A DNA stretch of 47,420 nt from Bacteroidales bacterium (GCA_007125585.1 SLCY01000026.1:1-47420); one strand, 5' to 3'. Numbered from the stretch's first letter, positions 7,316 to 17,723 are shown. Notes: generated from the sequence alone by a model not told the origin. Made by a program: numbers and translations.

Positions 7316-9475
7316 TCAGGCGTCGCTTAGTATTTTCATCTTTTCTCTTAAAATGGAAATCTCGCTTTTCGCCCTCTCTATTTTTTCCTCAAATTCAGCT
7401 TTTAAAATATCTGCTTTCTTAGAAGACGCAAAAAAACCAATATTATTTTCCAACACCTGTATGTCTCCTTCCAAATTTTTGATCTTGTTTGTCAGGATGT
7501 TCCTTTCCTTGTAAATAATATTGCCTGCGTTGGGCGCATTTTTCAGGTTTTCAATCTTTGAACGGAATGACAGGGTTGTTTTTGCCTTCTTACTGATATT
7601 CAATACTTCAAACTGATTGTCAATGGCTTTTCTGAATGCTGTCTGTACCTTATCTTTCTGCTTGATCGGCACATGACCAATATCCATCCACTTGCGCTGA
7701 AAATCTTTCAGGATATTCAGGTTCTCTTTATTGTCATTGGAATAGGAATGGTTTTGAATCTCTTCGATCAGGTTGAGCTTCTTTTGCAGATTCTCTTCCT
7801 GTTTTTCCCCGATGTTGGAAAAATGTTCAGATTTTCTGCTGAAGAAAGTATCGCAGGCCTGTCGAAAACGCTTCCAGATCTTGTCAGAAAACTTTGCCGG
7901 CACCGGACCGATCTTCTTCCATTCCTGCTGAAGGTTAATCAACGCTTCGGTTGTCGCACGCCAATCGTCGCTTTCTTTAAGGGCCTCTGCCTGCAGGCAC
8001 AAGTTTAACTTTTGGTTGTAATTTTCTTTCTGCTGGTCTTTATACTTTCTGAAAAACTCCTTCTTGTTGGTAAAAAAAGTATCGAGCGAAGTGCGGAACC
8101 TGTTCCATATTTCGTTATTTACTTTCTTGGGGGCAAAGCCGATGGTTTTCCAAACCTTGAAAAGCTCATTGATCTCATTTGTTTTCTGCTGCCATTGACG
8201 CGGCGTAACCGGTACCAAAGTAATTAGTTCCTCTGCTTTCTCACACAATACAAGCTTGGCAGCATAGTTTTTGTTCTGTTCCTCCCTGAGGCTTTCATAG
8301 TGTTCCTGGCGCCTCTTGTTCAATTTGTCGGTGGCTGCCTTGAAACGCTCCCAGATCTCATCTTTTTTGTCCTGGGGCACAGGACCGATCTCTTTCCAGG
8401 CTTCATGCAGCTTTTGGAGTTGCTGAAATGACCGGATAATTGAAGTTTCAAGTAAAAGTTCTTCCGCCTTTTCGCACAAATCTGTTTTTGCCTCCAGATT
8501 CTTTTTCAGGTCCAGGTCTTTGAGCTCCTTATTGATATTTACTTTATCAAAGAACTTCTCGACCAGAAAATGATAATTGTTCCACAAGGTTCCTTTTGCC
8601 CCTCGTGGAACAGGGCCTGCAGCGCGCCAACGATCCTGCAGGGCATGGAACTGATCGTACGTCTTCTTTAACTCCTCCTCTGAATCTATGAGCTGACGCA
8701 GCGCCTCAAGAATCTCTTCTTTGGCCTTCAGATTGGCCTGCATCTCCAACTCCAAAGCCTTATCGAAAGCCGCCTTTTTCTCTTTATAAATGGAAAATGC
8801 CGCATCGAACCTGTCGGTCAAGGGGTCAGAAACAACTTCTTCGCCTTCCTCATGGGTCTCCTTGCCCAATCTTTGCTCGTAGGATGCCATGTTTTCATCC
8901 CTCAGCAATTTGCGATAGGCAGCTTTTATGAAACCAATGTGTTTGCGAATGTGGTTTACATCCTCACTCGTTACAAGCTCCTCAATGGTCGTGACCAATG
9001 CTTCACGACCCATGGCATTGTATTTATTTAGCAGGGCATCACTATCCTCAGGTTCACTCTCCTGGTCAGTCTTTTGGTCCTTGTCCGTATCCTTCTGACC
9101 GGCAGATGCCTCAACAGATGGCTGGTCACTGGAAGGTTCCTCCGTTTCTTGCTTTTTTTCGGCGGAAGGGCCTTCGGCATCTGGCTTTTCCGCGCCTGCA
9201 TCAGCTTTTTCAGGCTCATCAACCGGTTTTTCCGATGCCGTATCCGGTTTTACTGGTTTTGCATCTGGCTTTTCCGCGCCTGCATCAGTTTTTTCAGGCT
9301 CATCAACCGGTTTTTCCGACACTCCTTCCGGGGTGGCAGGTGCTGTATCTTGTTTTTGTTCCGGCGGACTTTTTTCTTTCGCAGTCTTCGGTTCCTTGGC
9401 TTCATCCCCGGTCATGTGCTCGTCCCCTGCATTTTTTTTCAATGCTTCAGGGGTGGATTGTTCTTTCTTTTCCAT
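7316..9475 (-). CDS. DUF349-repeat protein with charged N-terminal extension
   Basis: 719 residues from the ATG at 9475; a TTG one codon earlier is also possible. The first ~150 residues are a Pro/Glu/Lys/Ala-rich disordered tail containing a near-exact 28-residue duplication. Five DUF349 repeats follow, each carrying a W-(K/R)-x-(I/A)-G-x-(V/A)-P core such as WKEIGPVPQDKKDEIWERF. The C-terminal ~80 residues look like a coiled coil. No enzymatic motif is present. DUF349 proteins are common in Bacteroidota but functionally undefined; the helical repeats suggest a scaffold. It appears monocistronic, with a long leader. Confidence 0.85.
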   Translation of the reverse strand: MEKKEQSTPEALKKNAGDEHMTGDEAKEPKTAKEKSPPEQKQDTAPATPEGVSEKPVDEPEKTDAGAEKPDAKPVKPDTASEKPVDEPEKADAGAEKPDAEGPSAEKKQETEEPSSDQPSVEASAGQKDTDKDQKTDQESEPEDSDALLNKYNAMGREALVTTIEELVTSEDVNHIRKHIGFIKAAYRKLLRDENMASYEQRLGKETHEEGEEVVSDPLTDRFDAAFSIYKEKKAAFDKALELEMQANLKAKEEILEALRQLIDSEEELKKTYDQFHALQDRWRAAGPVPRGAKGTLWNNYHFLVEKFFDKVNINKELKDLDLKKNLEAKTDLCEKAEELLLETSIIRSFQQLQKLHEAWKEIGPVPQDKKDEIWERFKAATDKLNKRRQEHYESLREEQNKNYAAKLVLCEKAEELITLVPVTPRQWQQKTNEINELFKVWKTIGFAPKKVNNEIWNRFRTSLDTFFTNKKEFFRKYKDQQKENYNQKLNLCLQAEALKESDDWRATTEALINLQQEWKKIGPVPAKFSDKIWKRFRQACDTFFSRKSEHFSNIGEKQEENLQKKLNLIEEIQNHSYSNDNKENLNILKDFQRKWMDIGHVPIKQKDKVQTAFRKAIDNQFEVLNISKKAKTTLSFRSKIENLKNAPNAGNIIYKERNILTNKIKNLEGDIQVLENNIGFFASSKKADILKAEFEEKIERAKSEISILREKMKILSDA
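9177..9319 (-). repeat. 59-bp direct repeat (two copies, 84-bp period) in the DUF349 gene
   Basis: Copies at 9177-9235 and 9261-9319 are identical except for one base (C at 9205, T at 9289). They encode a duplicated PDA-to-EKPVDEPEK segment in the disordered tail. One mismatch over 59 bp indicates a recent duplication. Confidence 0.9.
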
Positions 9476-9602
9476 CAAAATGGTTTTCCGTTACTAATTA
9501 AAGTCAAGAAGCAGGTCTTCATTATTCATACACCTGGATTAGGTGTGAGCGCCCAACATATTCGGGCAGTGTGTTTTCGATCGTCATTATGCAATGATAT
9601 TG

Positions 9603-9610
9603 CAAAAATA
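9603..9610 (-). promoter_or_regulatory. Candidate -7 box (TATTTTTG) for the DUF349 gene
   Basis: On the minus strand this is a perfect TAnnTTTG, about 130 bases before the ATG. The resulting leader would contain the small hairpin ACACCT-GGATT-AGGTGT at 9530-9546. No matching -33 element was seen. Confidence 0.35.
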
Positions 9611-9670
9611 GGAATATTTTTCAGGTTTTACATCATTTAAGGGTGTTGGGACCACAGCGCCCCTTCTGTT

Positions 9671-10852
9671 TTATACTTTATCCATCGCCTGTGCCAGGTC
9701 GCTGATGATATCGTTCACATCCTCAATACCGACAGAAAACCTTACCAACCCATCCGTTATACCGCAGCGTTCACGTGCTTCTTTATCCATTTTTGAATGG
9801 GTCATTGAAGCAGGATGTTGGATGAGGGATTCTACACCACCCAGTGAAACGGCCAGCATGCAAAGCTTCACATTGTCCATCAGGGTCTTTCCGGCTGCAA
9901 GGCCGCCCTTCATCTCAAAGCTGATCATGGCTCCGGGACCCCGCATCTGCTTGGAGGCCAGATCATACTGCGGATGAGACAGCAATCCGGGGTATTTAAC
10001 CCATGCCACCTTGGGATGCTCCGCAAGAAAACGGGCAATTTGAATGGCATTCTCCTGTGACCGGTCCATACGGATGGCCAAAGTTTTCAATCCGCGGATA
10101 ATCATATATGCCTGGTGGGGATCCATGTTGCATCCCATATTGATCATCATCGGTCGTAACGTGTCGTCAAACACCTTGTTTTTACTTACAATGATGCCAC
10201 CGACAATATCGGCATGCCCATTCAGGAACTTGGTGATGGAATGAAATACGATGTCAAAGCCGTAATCAAGGGGTTTTTGCAGGTAGGGGCTACAAAAGGT
10301 ATTGTCAGCCACCGTGACAAATTTATGTTCTCTGGCGATCTTTACAACAGCCTCCAGGTCGGTTATGGCCATGGTGGGATTGGCCGGTGTTTCGATATAC
10401 AGCATGCGTGTATTGGGTCGGATCGCCTTCCGGATATTTTCCGGATCATTGGTTTCGACATAAGTTGACTCTATGCCAAACTTGCTGTAATGCTTTTCCA
10501 TCACTACCCTCGAGGGACCATAGACCGCTGCAGTACTGATCATGTGGTCGCCTTGCTTCAACAGGGCGCTGTAAATGGTATTGACTGCACCCATACCGGA
10601 GCTGGTAGCAATGCCGCGGTATCCGTTCTCCAGATCTGCAAGCAGTTTCTCCAGTGAGTCGATCGTCGGGTTATTCAGGCGCGTGTATATGTAACCATCA
10701 GCATCGCCAGCAAAACAGGCGGCCCCATGATCGGCGCTTCTGAACTTAAAAGTACTTGTCTGATAGATCGGTACAGTGGCACTGCCAAACTGATCATCGA
10801 ACATTCCGGAATGTATGAGCTTGGAATCAAAGCCCAGATCTTTTGTATCCAT
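9671..10852 (-). CDS. Cys/Met-metabolism PLP enzyme (methionine gamma-lyase / cystathionine lyase-synthase family)
   Basis: 393 residues, typical of the family. The PLP-binding Schiff-base lysine is K208 in HSITKFLNGH. YIYTRLNNPT at about 55-63 and the C-terminal SVGIEDVNDI are family hallmarks. The enzyme should carry out PLP-dependent gamma- or beta-elimination/replacement on methionine, cystathionine or homoserine esters. The active-site tyrosine (Y111) is followed by GPS, not the GC of characterised methionine gamma-lyases, so that specific activity is not secure. It is followed, 3' on the same strand, by the DUF349 gene. Confidence 0.88.
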   Translation of the reverse strand: MDTKDLGFDSKLIHSGMFDDQFGSATVPIYQTSTFKFRSADHGAACFAGDADGYIYTRLNNPTIDSLEKLLADLENGYRGIATSSGMGAVNTIYSALLKQGDHMISTAAVYGPSRVVMEKHYSKFGIESTYVETNDPENIRKAIRPNTRMLYIETPANPTMAITDLEAVVKIAREHKFVTVADNTFCSPYLQKPLDYGFDIVFHSITKFLNGHADIVGGIIVSKNKVFDDTLRPMMINMGCNMDPHQAYMIIRGLKTLAIRMDRSQENAIQIARFLAEHPKVAWVKYPGLLSHPQYDLASKQMRGPGAMISFEMKGGLAAGKTLMDNVKLCMLAVSLGGVESLIQHPASMTHSKMDKEARERCGITDGLVRFSVGIEDVNDIISDLAQAMDKV

Positions 10853-10883
10853 ATGTATTGTTTATAATTTAAAAATAAAGTCT

Positions 10884-11240
10884 TTAGTACATGCCGGAAT
10901 CAAGCATGACCAAAGTGCAGTCTTCCACACATTCGATACCTGCATCAGTGGCCATTTTCTCCAGCTTACGGTTGTAGGTCCCGGGATTAAATATGATGCG
11001 TTTCGGTTGCAAAGAGAGGATATAATCAAGATACTCTTCCTGGTTTTCCGGGCCGAGATACAACGTTACGGTATGGATGCCTTCCAGTGAGGGCTTTCCT
11101 TTGATAACTTCCAGGTCTTCAATGGTTGTTACCCGTTTTCCAATGGCAACAACTTCCTTATCATGCAAGCGAAGACGTTTTACAGCTTTATTGGAGTATC
11201 TGAGCGGATTGGGGCTTGCACCAATAACGAGTGTCTTCAT
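10884..11240 (-). CDS. CoA-binding (Rossmann) domain protein
   Basis: 118 residues forming a single CoA_binding_2 domain. The N terminus MKTLVIGASPNPLRYSNKAV is the nucleotide-binding loop, and RIIFNPGTYN followed by GIECVEDCTLVML is the typical end. These small proteins resemble the CoA-binding domain of succinyl-CoA synthetase; their role is unclear. It lies 31 bp upstream of the PLP enzyme on the same strand and 70 bp downstream of the thioesterase, so co-transcription is plausible. Confidence 0.85.
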   Translation of the reverse strand: MKTLVIGASPNPLRYSNKAVKRLRLHDKEVVAIGKRVTTIEDLEVIKGKPSLEGIHTVTLYLGPENQEEYLDYILSLQPKRIIFNPGTYNRKLEKMATDAGIECVEDCTLVMLDSGMY

Positions 11241-11310
11241 AGTAGTTTGTTGTTTTACAACAGGTGATCAAATGAACCATTGGGATTTTAATTGTGTTGA
11301 CCAGGAGGGA

Positions 11311-11727
11311 TCACTTGAGGTTCAATGTTTTTTCCCGCAACTTGTCAAGAAACCACCCCGGTGCCGGGCAGGGACGTCCTGTTTCCTTATTCAAAAAAGC
11401 CAGGACAGTATTGCCTTTGCAAAGAAGCGTGCCCTCCTCATTATACACCTCATAGTCGAAATACATTCGTGACGACGGCATTTCAGGAACCATTGTTTTT
11501 ATTGTGAGCAGGTCGTCGTAGTGTGCAGGACGGATGTATTTGATCTGCATGCTGGCGATTGGCATCACCACCCCTTTTTCTTCCATAAGCTTGTAGGTCA
11601 TGCCCATCTGCCGCATGGCATCTGCACGGCCCACTTCAAAGTATTGAGGGTAATTCCCGTAGTAAACGAATCCCATCTGGTCTGTTTCGGAATAACGGAC
11701 ACGAAGCTGTGTTTCAGACGAAAACAT
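11311..11727 (-). CDS. YbgC/4HBT-family acyl-CoA thioesterase
   Basis: 138 residues with the hot-dog fold signature RYSETDQMGFVYYGNYPQYF near the N terminus, where the Asp of the ETDQMG segment is the probable catalytic residue. The family hydrolyses short-chain or aromatic acyl-CoA esters; the physiological substrate is unknown. Length and motifs are normal. It is probably co-transcribed with the downstream CoA-binding protein, with which it shares a CoA theme. Confidence 0.88.
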   Translation of the reverse strand: MFSSETQLRVRYSETDQMGFVYYGNYPQYFEVGRADAMRQMGMTYKLMEEKGVVMPIASMQIKYIRPAHYDDLLTIKTMVPEMPSSRMYFDYEVYNEEGTLLCKGNTVLAFLNKETGRPCPAPGWFLDKLREKTLNLK

Positions 11728-11822
11728 TAGAAGTGGTTATAATGTGAATCAAATTGATGGTTTGATACTTAATTCGATCAATCTTTGGTCTGCCCTATGC
11801 TGTGTGCCCCCGTTCATAACAC

Positions 11823-14800
11823 TCAGTTAGCTTTCCCATGGCACTGCTTGTATTTCTTGCCACTGCCGCAGGGGCACGGTTCATTCCGGCCCACTTTTTT
11901 TTCCACCCTGACCGGCTGTGTTTTCTCCTTGCCACCCTTTCCACCCGGCAGGTCACTACGACCTGTCTGCAGCTTACTCATATCCATGCGCTCCTGCTGG
12001 GTGCCGCGTTCAATCTGATCCGGGTCTCTCACCGGCAAACGTGCTTTGCCAAGGAAGGAAATGATGTCTTTATTGACCTTTTGTATCATTTTCTTAAACA
12101 GTTCAAAAGACTCAAACTTATAGATCAGCAGCGGATCTTTTTGTTCATAGGCAGCGCCCTGTACCGACTGTTTAAGGTCATCCATCTCGCGCAGGTGGTC
12201 TTTCCATGAATTGTCAATATTTCCCAGCGTAATGCCCTTTTCGATAGCCAGGGACACTTCCCGGCCATTGGTCTCATAGGCTTTCCTGAGATTGGCGATC
12301 ATATTCAGGGTCTTCATCCCGTCGGTGATCGGTATGGCGATGTTTTCGTATTTCTGTGCAGCTTTTTCATATACCTCTTTGATAACAGGATACGCTGTAC
12401 TGGCAATGTGCTCGTTCTTTTGCTTATAGGTTGACTGGGCTTTGACGTACAGCGTTTGGACCAGGTTGTCGCCCTTCCCTTCAAGGAACTCCTTTTCATT
12501 GAAGGGGGGTTCGATGCCGAATGTACGCAGCAATTCAAAGGTAAAACCATCAAAATCGCCTGTTTCCTGGTATTCAAAGATCATCTGCTCACAGGTGTCA
12601 TAGATCATGTTGGCGATATCGACGGCGAGGCGTTCGCCAAACAGTGCATTGCGGCGCTTTTTATAGATCACCTCCCTTTGGGCGTTCATCACATCATCGT
12701 ATTCCAGGAGGCGCTTCCGGATACCGAAGTTGTTCTCTTCCACTTTTTTCTGTGCCCGTTCAATGGATTTTGTGATCATGGAATGTTGGATCACCTCTCC
12801 CTCTTTCAACCCCATTCTGTCCATCAGGGATGATATCCGGCCCGATCCGAAGACACGCATCAGGTCGTCTTCCAGTGACACGAAGAACTGGGATGAACCC
12901 GGATCTCCCTGGCGGCCTGCACGTCCGCGAAGCTGCCTGTCCACCCTGCGTGACTCATGCCTCTCTGTACCAATGATGGCCAGTCCGCCAGCCTCACGTA
13001 CCCCCGGCCCCAGCTTGATGTCTGTCCCACGACCCGCCATATTTGTAGCAATGGTGACCGTCCCCGCCTGCCCGGCTTCCTTCACAACCTGGGCCTCTCT
13101 CTGGTGTTGCTTGGCATTAAGGATATTATGGTGCAAAGACCGTAGCTTTAACATACGGCTTAGCAACTCAGACGTATCCACGGAAGTTGTGCCAACAAGC
13201 ACGGGACGACCGACATTCACCAGTTCACTGATCTCATCAATGATGGCATTGTATTTCTCACGCTTGGTCTTATAGATCAGGTCTTCTCTGTCGTTGCGGA
13301 CTACCGGGCGATTGGTGGGAACAACCACCACATCCAGTTTGTATATGTTCCAGAACTCCCCTGCTTCCGTCTCCGCTGTACCCGTCATGCCGGCCAGCTT
13401 TCGATACATCCGGAAATAATTCTGCAGGGTAACCGTGGCATACGTCTGGGTGGCTGCTTCGATCTTGACATTCTCCTTGGCCTCTATTGCCTGGTGCAGT
13501 CCGTCAGAGTATCGCCTGCCCTCCATGATACGACCTGTCTGCTCATCGACGATTTTGATCTTATTGTCCATGATGACATATTCCGTATCTTTCTCAAAAA
13601 GGGTGTATGCCTTGAGCAGCTGATTGATGGTATGCACCCTCTCGCTCTTCACCTGGAAGTCATACATCAGCTCATTTTTCTTTTCCAGCTTCCTTTCTGC
13701 CGGCAGGTCGGATTTTTCCAGTTCGGCCATCTCTGAACCGATATCAGGCAGGATAAAGAACCCCGAATCGTCTGTTTGACTGGTAATCAGGTCAATCCCT
13801 TTCTCGGTAAGCTCAATGGAGTTGCTTCTCTCATCGATGACGAAGAACAATTCATCATCGATGATATGCATGTGCTTGTTCTGTTCCTGCATGTAAAAGT
13901 TTTCTGTCTTCTGCAGGATGGTTTTGATGCCGGGCTCGGAAAGGAATTTTATCAGGGCTTTATTTTTGGGAAGTCCGCGATGGCATCGGAGCAACAGTTC
14001 GCCCCCTTTCTTTTCATCTGGCTCACCTTCTTTGGGCAGCAGGAGTTTACGGGCTTCTGCCAGCAGATTGGTCACGAGCATGCGCTGGGCACTATACAGC
14101 TTTTCCACCTTGGGTTTCATCTCATGAAACTCATGTTTCTCCCCCTGTGGTGTGGGGCCGGAGATGATCAGGGGCGTTCGTGCATCATCAATCAATACCG
14201 AATCCACCTCATCCACGATGGCGTAGTTCAGTTTGCGCTGAACGAGTTCCTCCGGATTTCGTGACATGTTGTCGCGCAGGTAGTCGAAGCCAAACTCGTT
14301 GTTGGTGCCATAGGTGACATCAGCATGGTATGCAGCCCTGCGCTCTAACGAATGTGGCGGGTGTTTGTCGATACAATCCACCTTCATACCGTGAAACTCG
14401 AAGAGCATGCCCATCCATTCTGAGTCACGCTTGGCAAGATAGTCATTAACGGTAACGATATGTACGCCCTTGCCCGATAAGGCATTGAGATATACGGGCA
14501 ATGTGGCTACCAGGGTCTTTCCCTCACCTGTAGCCATCTCGGCAATCTTTCCTTTATGAAGATGGATCCCACCGATCAGCTGCACATCATAATGCACCAT
14601 GTCCCAGGTAATCATATTTCCACCTGCCAGCCATTGGTTCTTGTAGTATGCCTTTTCGCCCCTGATTTCGATACTGGGGCGTGAGGCAGCCAGTTCACGG
14701 TCGTAATCGTTGGCCACGACATCCACTTCATCATTTTCCTTGAACCGGCGGGCGGTTTCCCTTACAACGGAAAAAACCTCAGGGATCAATTCTTCGAGGA

Positions 14801-15107
14801 GCTCTTCCGTCTTTTGGTTCTGACGGTCATCCAACTGATCGATCTGATCATAAATACGCTCTTTCTCTTCAACATCTATATCGTAATTGGTCTCCAGGTA
14901 TTCATTCAAGGTATCTATCTGTGCCTGCTCTTCGGCCACATGGCTGGCGATACGTTCCCTGAAATCCTGTGTCTTGGCACGTAACTGGTCATTATCCAGG
15001 GCCTTGATCTCCTCATAGGTTCGCAATGTCTTTTCAAGGGTTTCCTTGATCTCCCTGAAGTCCCTTTCGGCCTTGCTGCCAAACAATTTTTTGATCACAT
15101 TGAGCAT
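11823..15107 (-). CDS. secA: Preprotein translocase ATPase SecA
   Basis: 1,094 residues, the long form seen in Bacteroidota. SecA drives unfolded preproteins through SecYEG. Seen in order: N-terminal [16 protein letters not shown], Walker [16 protein letters not shown]-type motif [17 protein letters not shown], an inserted acidic segment around residues 330-380, the [10 protein letters not shown] motif VI region, helical scaffold and wing, and a C-terminal zinc-binding SEC-C motif [13 protein letters not shown]. Nothing appears missing. It stands as a single gene. Confidence 0.98.
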   Translation of the reverse strand: MLNVIKKLFGSKAERDFREIKETLEKTLRTYEEIKALDNDQLRAKTQDFRERIASHVAEEQAQIDTLNEYLETNYDIDVEEKERIYDQIDQLDDRQNQKTEELLEELIPEVFSVVRETARRFKENDEVDVVANDYDRELAASRPSIEIRGEKAYYKNQWLAGGNMITWDMVHYDVQLIGGIHLHKGKIAEMATGEGKTLVATLPVYLNALSGKGVHIVTVNDYLAKRDSEWMGMLFEFHGMKVDCIDKHPPHSLERRAAYHADVTYGTNNEFGFDYLRDNMSRNPEELVQRKLNYAIVDEVDSVLIDDARTPLIISGPTPQGEKHEFHEMKPKVEKLYSAQRMLVTNLLAEARKLLLPKEGEPDEKKGGELLLRCHRGLPKNKALIKFLSEPGIKTILQKTENFYMQEQNKHMHIIDDELFFVIDERSNSIELTEKGIDLITSQTDDSGFFILPDIGSEMAELEKSDLPAERKLEKKNELMYDFQVKSERVHTINQLLKAYTLFEKDTEYVIMDNKIKIVDEQTGRIMEGRRYSDGLHQAIEAKENVKIEAATQTYATVTLQNYFRMYRKLAGMTGTAETEAGEFWNIYKLDVVVVPTNRPVVRNDREDLIYKTKREKYNAIIDEISELVNVGRPVLVGTTSVDTSELLSRMLKLRSLHHNILNAKQHQREAQVVKEAGQAGTVTIATNMAGRGTDIKLGPGVREAGGLAIIGTERHESRRVDRQLRGRAGRQGDPGSSQFFVSLEDDLMRVFGSGRISSLMDRMGLKEGEVIQHSMITKSIERAQKKVEENNFGIRKRLLEYDDVMNAQREVIYKKRRNALFGERLAVDIANMIYDTCEQMIFEYQETGDFDGFTFELLRTFGIEPPFNEKEFLEGKGDNLVQTLYVKAQSTYKQKNEHIASTAYPVIKEVYEKAAQKYENIAIPITDGMKTLNMIANLRKAYETNGREVSLAIEKGITLGNIDNSWKDHLREMDDLKQSVQGAAYEQKDPLLIYKFESFELFKKMIQKVNKDIISFLGKARLPVRDPDQIERGTQQERMDMSKLQTGRSDLPGGKGGKEKTQPVRVEKKVGRNEPCPCGSGKKYKQCHGKAN

Positions 15108-15129
15108 CTGCGGTTCTGTTTTATAAGGG

Positions 15130-15137
15130 CAAAGTTA
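15130..15137 (-). promoter_or_regulatory. Candidate -7 box (TAACTTTG) for secA
   Basis: A perfect TAnnTTTG on the minus strand, 22 bases before the secA ATG. A second match, TAGATTTG at 15140-15147, lies just upstream. No convincing -33 TTG at the standard distance. Confidence 0.4.
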
Positions 15138-15213
15138 ATCAAATCTAAGCAATCATTACAGCCGGCTTCATATAAACCCGGATTGCACATTGGAAATTTC
15201 AATGACCAGTGTG

Positions 15214-15241
15214 GGATAAAAAAACCGGCAAAATGCCGGTT
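15214..15241 (-). terminator. Rho-independent terminator after the DUF2795 gene
   Basis: Read on the minus strand, AACCGGCA, loop TTT, TGCCGGTT is a perfect 8-bp stem running straight into a T-run. It sits about 30 bp after the DUF2795 stop codon and separates that gene from secA. Confidence 0.85.
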
Positions 15242-15271
15242 CTGGAAACTTATAATTAAGAAACAGGGATC

Positions 15272-15493
15272 TCAGTATTCATCTTCATGAAAGAAGAAGT
15301 CATCTTTGGTGGGATAATCCGGCCAGATATCTTCGATGCTTTCATAAACATCCCCTTCATCTTCTATCTCCTGCAAATTTTCGATCACCTCCATGGGGGC
15401 TCCCGAGCGCAGGGCATAATCGATCAACTCCTCCTTGGTCGCCGGCCAAGGAGCATCTTCAAGCTTGGAAGCCAACTCTAATGTCCAATACAT
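15272..15493 (-). CDS. Small DUF2795 domain protein
   Basis: 73 residues, very acidic. The N-terminal two thirds match DUF2795 (WPATKEELIDYALRSGAP followed by a short helix), a family widespread in Bacteroidota and Actinobacteria with no assigned function. The C-terminal end, rich in Asp and Glu with FFFHEDEY, is typical of the Bacteroidota version. The gene has its own well-formed promoter and terminator and so is an independent transcription unit, divergent from smpB. Confidence 0.85.
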   Translation of the reverse strand: MYWTLELASKLEDAPWPATKEELIDYALRSGAPMEVIENLQEIEDEGDVYESIEDIWPDYPTKDDFFFHEDEY

Positions 15494-15517
15494 ATTGTAT
15501 GGGATTTATATTTTTTG

Positions 15518-15547
15518 CAAAAGTATATTTTTTTATGATTAAGACAA
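15518..15547 (-). promoter_or_regulatory. Bacteroidota-type promoter of the DUF2795 gene (TTG-N19-TACTTTTG)
   Basis: On the minus strand TTG (15545-15547) is followed after exactly 19 bases by TACTTTTG (15518-15525), matching the primary sigma factor promoter described for Bacteroidota. The start codon lies about 25 bases downstream. This is the best-formed promoter in the window. Confidence 0.7.
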
Positions 15548-15634
15548 CATTTATTTAATGATTTGGTTTTGCCCTTTAACAATTATTTTACAAGCCTTGC
15601 TTTTCTTATTAACTTCGCAATCTAAACGATATAC

Positions 15635-16084
15635 ATGTCAGCAAATATCGAGATAAAGAACAAGAAGGCTGGTTTTGAATATTTTTTGCTCGAGCAGTTC
15701 AGTGCCGGCATTGTGCTTACCGGCACCGAGATCAAATCCATACGTGCCGGGAAAGCCAGTCTGAATGAGGCCTACTGTGCTTTCAGCGGTCACGAGTTAT
15801 TTGTCAGGAACATGCACATTGCCCCATATTCACATGGCACTTACAACAACCATGAGCCCAAAAGGGAGCGCAAGCTGTTGCTCACAGCGCGGGAGTTAAG
15901 AAGGTTAAAAACCCGTATCGAGGAGAGGGGCTTCACCCTGGTCCCGGTATTGTTGTACATCAACGAAAAGGGCCTGGCCAAACTGGATATTGCCCTGGCC
16001 AAAGGCAAGAAGCTTCATGACAAGCGCGAAACGTTGAAGAAAAAGGACGTCCAGCGCGAAATAGACAGGGGGCACACATTTTAA
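15635..16084 (+). CDS. smpB: SsrA-binding protein SmpB
   Basis: 149 residues. SmpB binds the tRNA-like domain of tmRNA and rescues stalled ribosomes. The core contains [16 protein letters not shown] and [12 protein letters not shown], and the C-terminal basic tail [19 protein letters not shown] enters the mRNA channel. Length and motifs are normal. A one-mismatch -7 box (TAACTTCG, 15610-15617) precedes the ATG. The tmRNA gene itself was not seen in this window. Confidence 0.97.
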   Translation: MSANIEIKNKKAGFEYFLLEQFSAGIVLTGTEIKSIRAGKASLNEAYCAFSGHELFVRNMHIAPYSHGTYNNHEPKRERKLLLTARELRRLKTRIEERGFTLVPVLLYINEKGLAKLDIALAKGKKLHDKRETLKKKDVQREIDRGHTF

Positions 16085-16106
16085 GTCGCGGCCGGCCCGG
16101 CAAATC

Positions 16107-17723
16107 TTAATGCCGGATGTTAAGCCTTTCGAAGGTGTCGTCCTCGATGATGGTGATGGCCTTTTGATAAGCATCGTTCATCTGCATGATGACCCGGGTA
16201 TAGGCTGCGAAATCAAACAGGTTACGTGCAATAAGCCCTTTAAGCTGGTTTTTCATGAAGGCAACGGCTTCTTCTGTCTCTTCTTCTTCTTCTTCTTCTG
16301 GTGTCAGTTCCCGGTTGGCGGCATAAGCGTAAAGTTCATCCATCAGATCTTCATCCACGCTGAAGTTTTCAATAAAGCTGTCAACATCGGGATATTTTTC
16401 AGAAAGGGCAGCGCGATGGCGGTTGGTATACTCTATGCCAAAACTGTTCAATGTGCCTCGGCGCAGCAACCTGGAATAGAATTCGGAGACCCTGTTGGTA
16501 TCCATCGGGATAAAAAAGTCGGGCATAATGCCACCGCCGCCATACACGACGCGTTTATTATTTTTGGTCAGATATTGCAGCGAATCGGGGAATGTGATAT
16601 TGTCCGGACTAACCAGTTCTCCTGATGAGAGGCGTTCTGAAAGGTCTTTGTAATATTGTTCTGCGCCCTCGTCATAGGGTTTTTGTATGCTTCTGCCGGT
16701 GGGGGTATGGTATTGTGCAGTGGTTAGCCGGAGTGCGGAACCGTCGGGCAGTTCAAAAGGCCTTTGAACGAGGCCTTTTCCGAAGGTTCGGCGACCCACA
16801 AGCAGGCCCCTGTCCCAGTCTTGCACGGCACCGGCCAGGATCTCGCTGGCAGAGGCGCTGCCTTCATTGACCAGGACCACCAACTTCCCCTCCTGGAAGT
16901 TGCCCCTGAATGTACTTTTAAACTCTTGCCTCGGCGTGGCTTGACCTTCCGTGTAAACGATCATCCTGTCGCGGTCAAAGAACTGATCCGCCAGGTCTTT
17001 GGCAACATCAAGGTATCCACCAGAGTTATAATTCAGGTCAAGGATCAGGTGTTTCATGCCCTGATCCATCAGATCTTGGCTTGCTTGCCGGTACTCGCGC
17101 ATGCTTGTCCTGGAAAAACGGTTGAGCTTGATATAGCCGATTTCCGGGGTGGCCATAAAAGCTGCGTCGATAGAATTAATGGGAATGCGGTCACGGGTAA
17201 TGGTAAAATCCAGCAACTCCCTGGCTCCTGTGCGGAATATCGATACATCAACATTGGAGCCCCGTTCACCACGGAGTTTGTCTTGTACATATTGGTTTGT
17301 CACTTTCGAACCATAGGAGGATTCACCATCTATCTTAACAATCTTGTCACCGGGCATTAACCCGACCTTTTCCGAAGGGCCGCCGGGAATGGGACTGATC
17401 ACCACAATGGTGTCATTAACCAGGTTGAACTGAATGCCAATACCTTCAAAGCTGCCTTCGAGAGGTTCGTTGGCCCGCCGCAGTTCGTCGGCGGACAGAT
17501 AAACACTGTGGGGATCCAGCTCACGGAGCATACCCCGAATGGCATCTTCAACAATTTTCTCGTCATCAAGTTCATCAATATAAGCAAACTCAATGAATTG
17601 TAAAGCACGCTGCAACTTCTCCATCTGCGCCTGGCTCACCTGGCCAAAGGACAGTATGGAAAAGGACAAAAAGAAGATGCATGCCAGTATTGTTATGCGA
17701 TAAATGCTGTCGAATCTTTTCAT
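16107..17723 (-). CDS. C-terminal processing peptidase (S41 family, CtpA-like)
   Basis: 538 residues. An N-terminal signal/anchor helix (about 9-27) is followed by a PDZ domain (about 90-170) and the S41 protease domain. The catalytic pair is probably Ser291 in NEGSASASEI and Lys316 in RTFGKGLVQ. It should act in the periplasm, trimming or degrading envelope proteins. A run of seven Glu codons near residue 480 is encoded by a CTT/GAA microsatellite. It is convergent with smpB, the two stop codons being about 22 bp apart. Confidence 0.95.
   Translation of the reverse strand: MKRFDSIYRITILACIFFLSFSILSFGQVSQAQMEKLQRALQFIEFAYIDELDDEKIVEDAIRGMLRELDPHSVYLSADELRRANEPLEGSFEGIGIQFNLVNDTIVVISPIPGGPSEKVGLMPGDKIVKIDGESSYGSKVTNQYVQDKLRGERGSNVDVSIFRTGARELLDFTITRDRIPINSIDAAFMATPEIGYIKLNRFSRTSMREYRQASQDLMDQGMKHLILDLNYNSGGYLDVAKDLADQFFDRDRMIVYTEGQATPRQEFKSTFRGNFQEGKLVVLVNEGSASASEILAGAVQDWDRGLLVGRRTFGKGLVQRPFELPDGSALRLTTAQYHTPTGRSIQKPYDEGAEQYYKDLSERLSSGELVSPDNITFPDSLQYLTKNNKRVVYGGGGIMPDFFIPMDTNRVSEFYSRLLRRGTLNSFGIEYTNRHRAALSEKYPDVDSFIENFSVDEDLMDELYAYAANRELTPEEEEEEETEEAVAFMKNQLKGLIARNLFDFAAYTRVIMQMNDAYQKAITIIEDDTFERLNIRH
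16279..16299 (-). repeat. Trinucleotide repeat (TTC)7 encoding poly-Glu
   Basis: Seven tandem triplets within the processing-protease gene. Triplet changes keep the frame, so slippage would only change linker length. Confidence 0.85.

Noticed and set aside
16764-17360. 198-codon plus-strand frame opposite the processing protease
   Set aside because: It is antisense to the PDZ and S41 domains and has no family resemblance.
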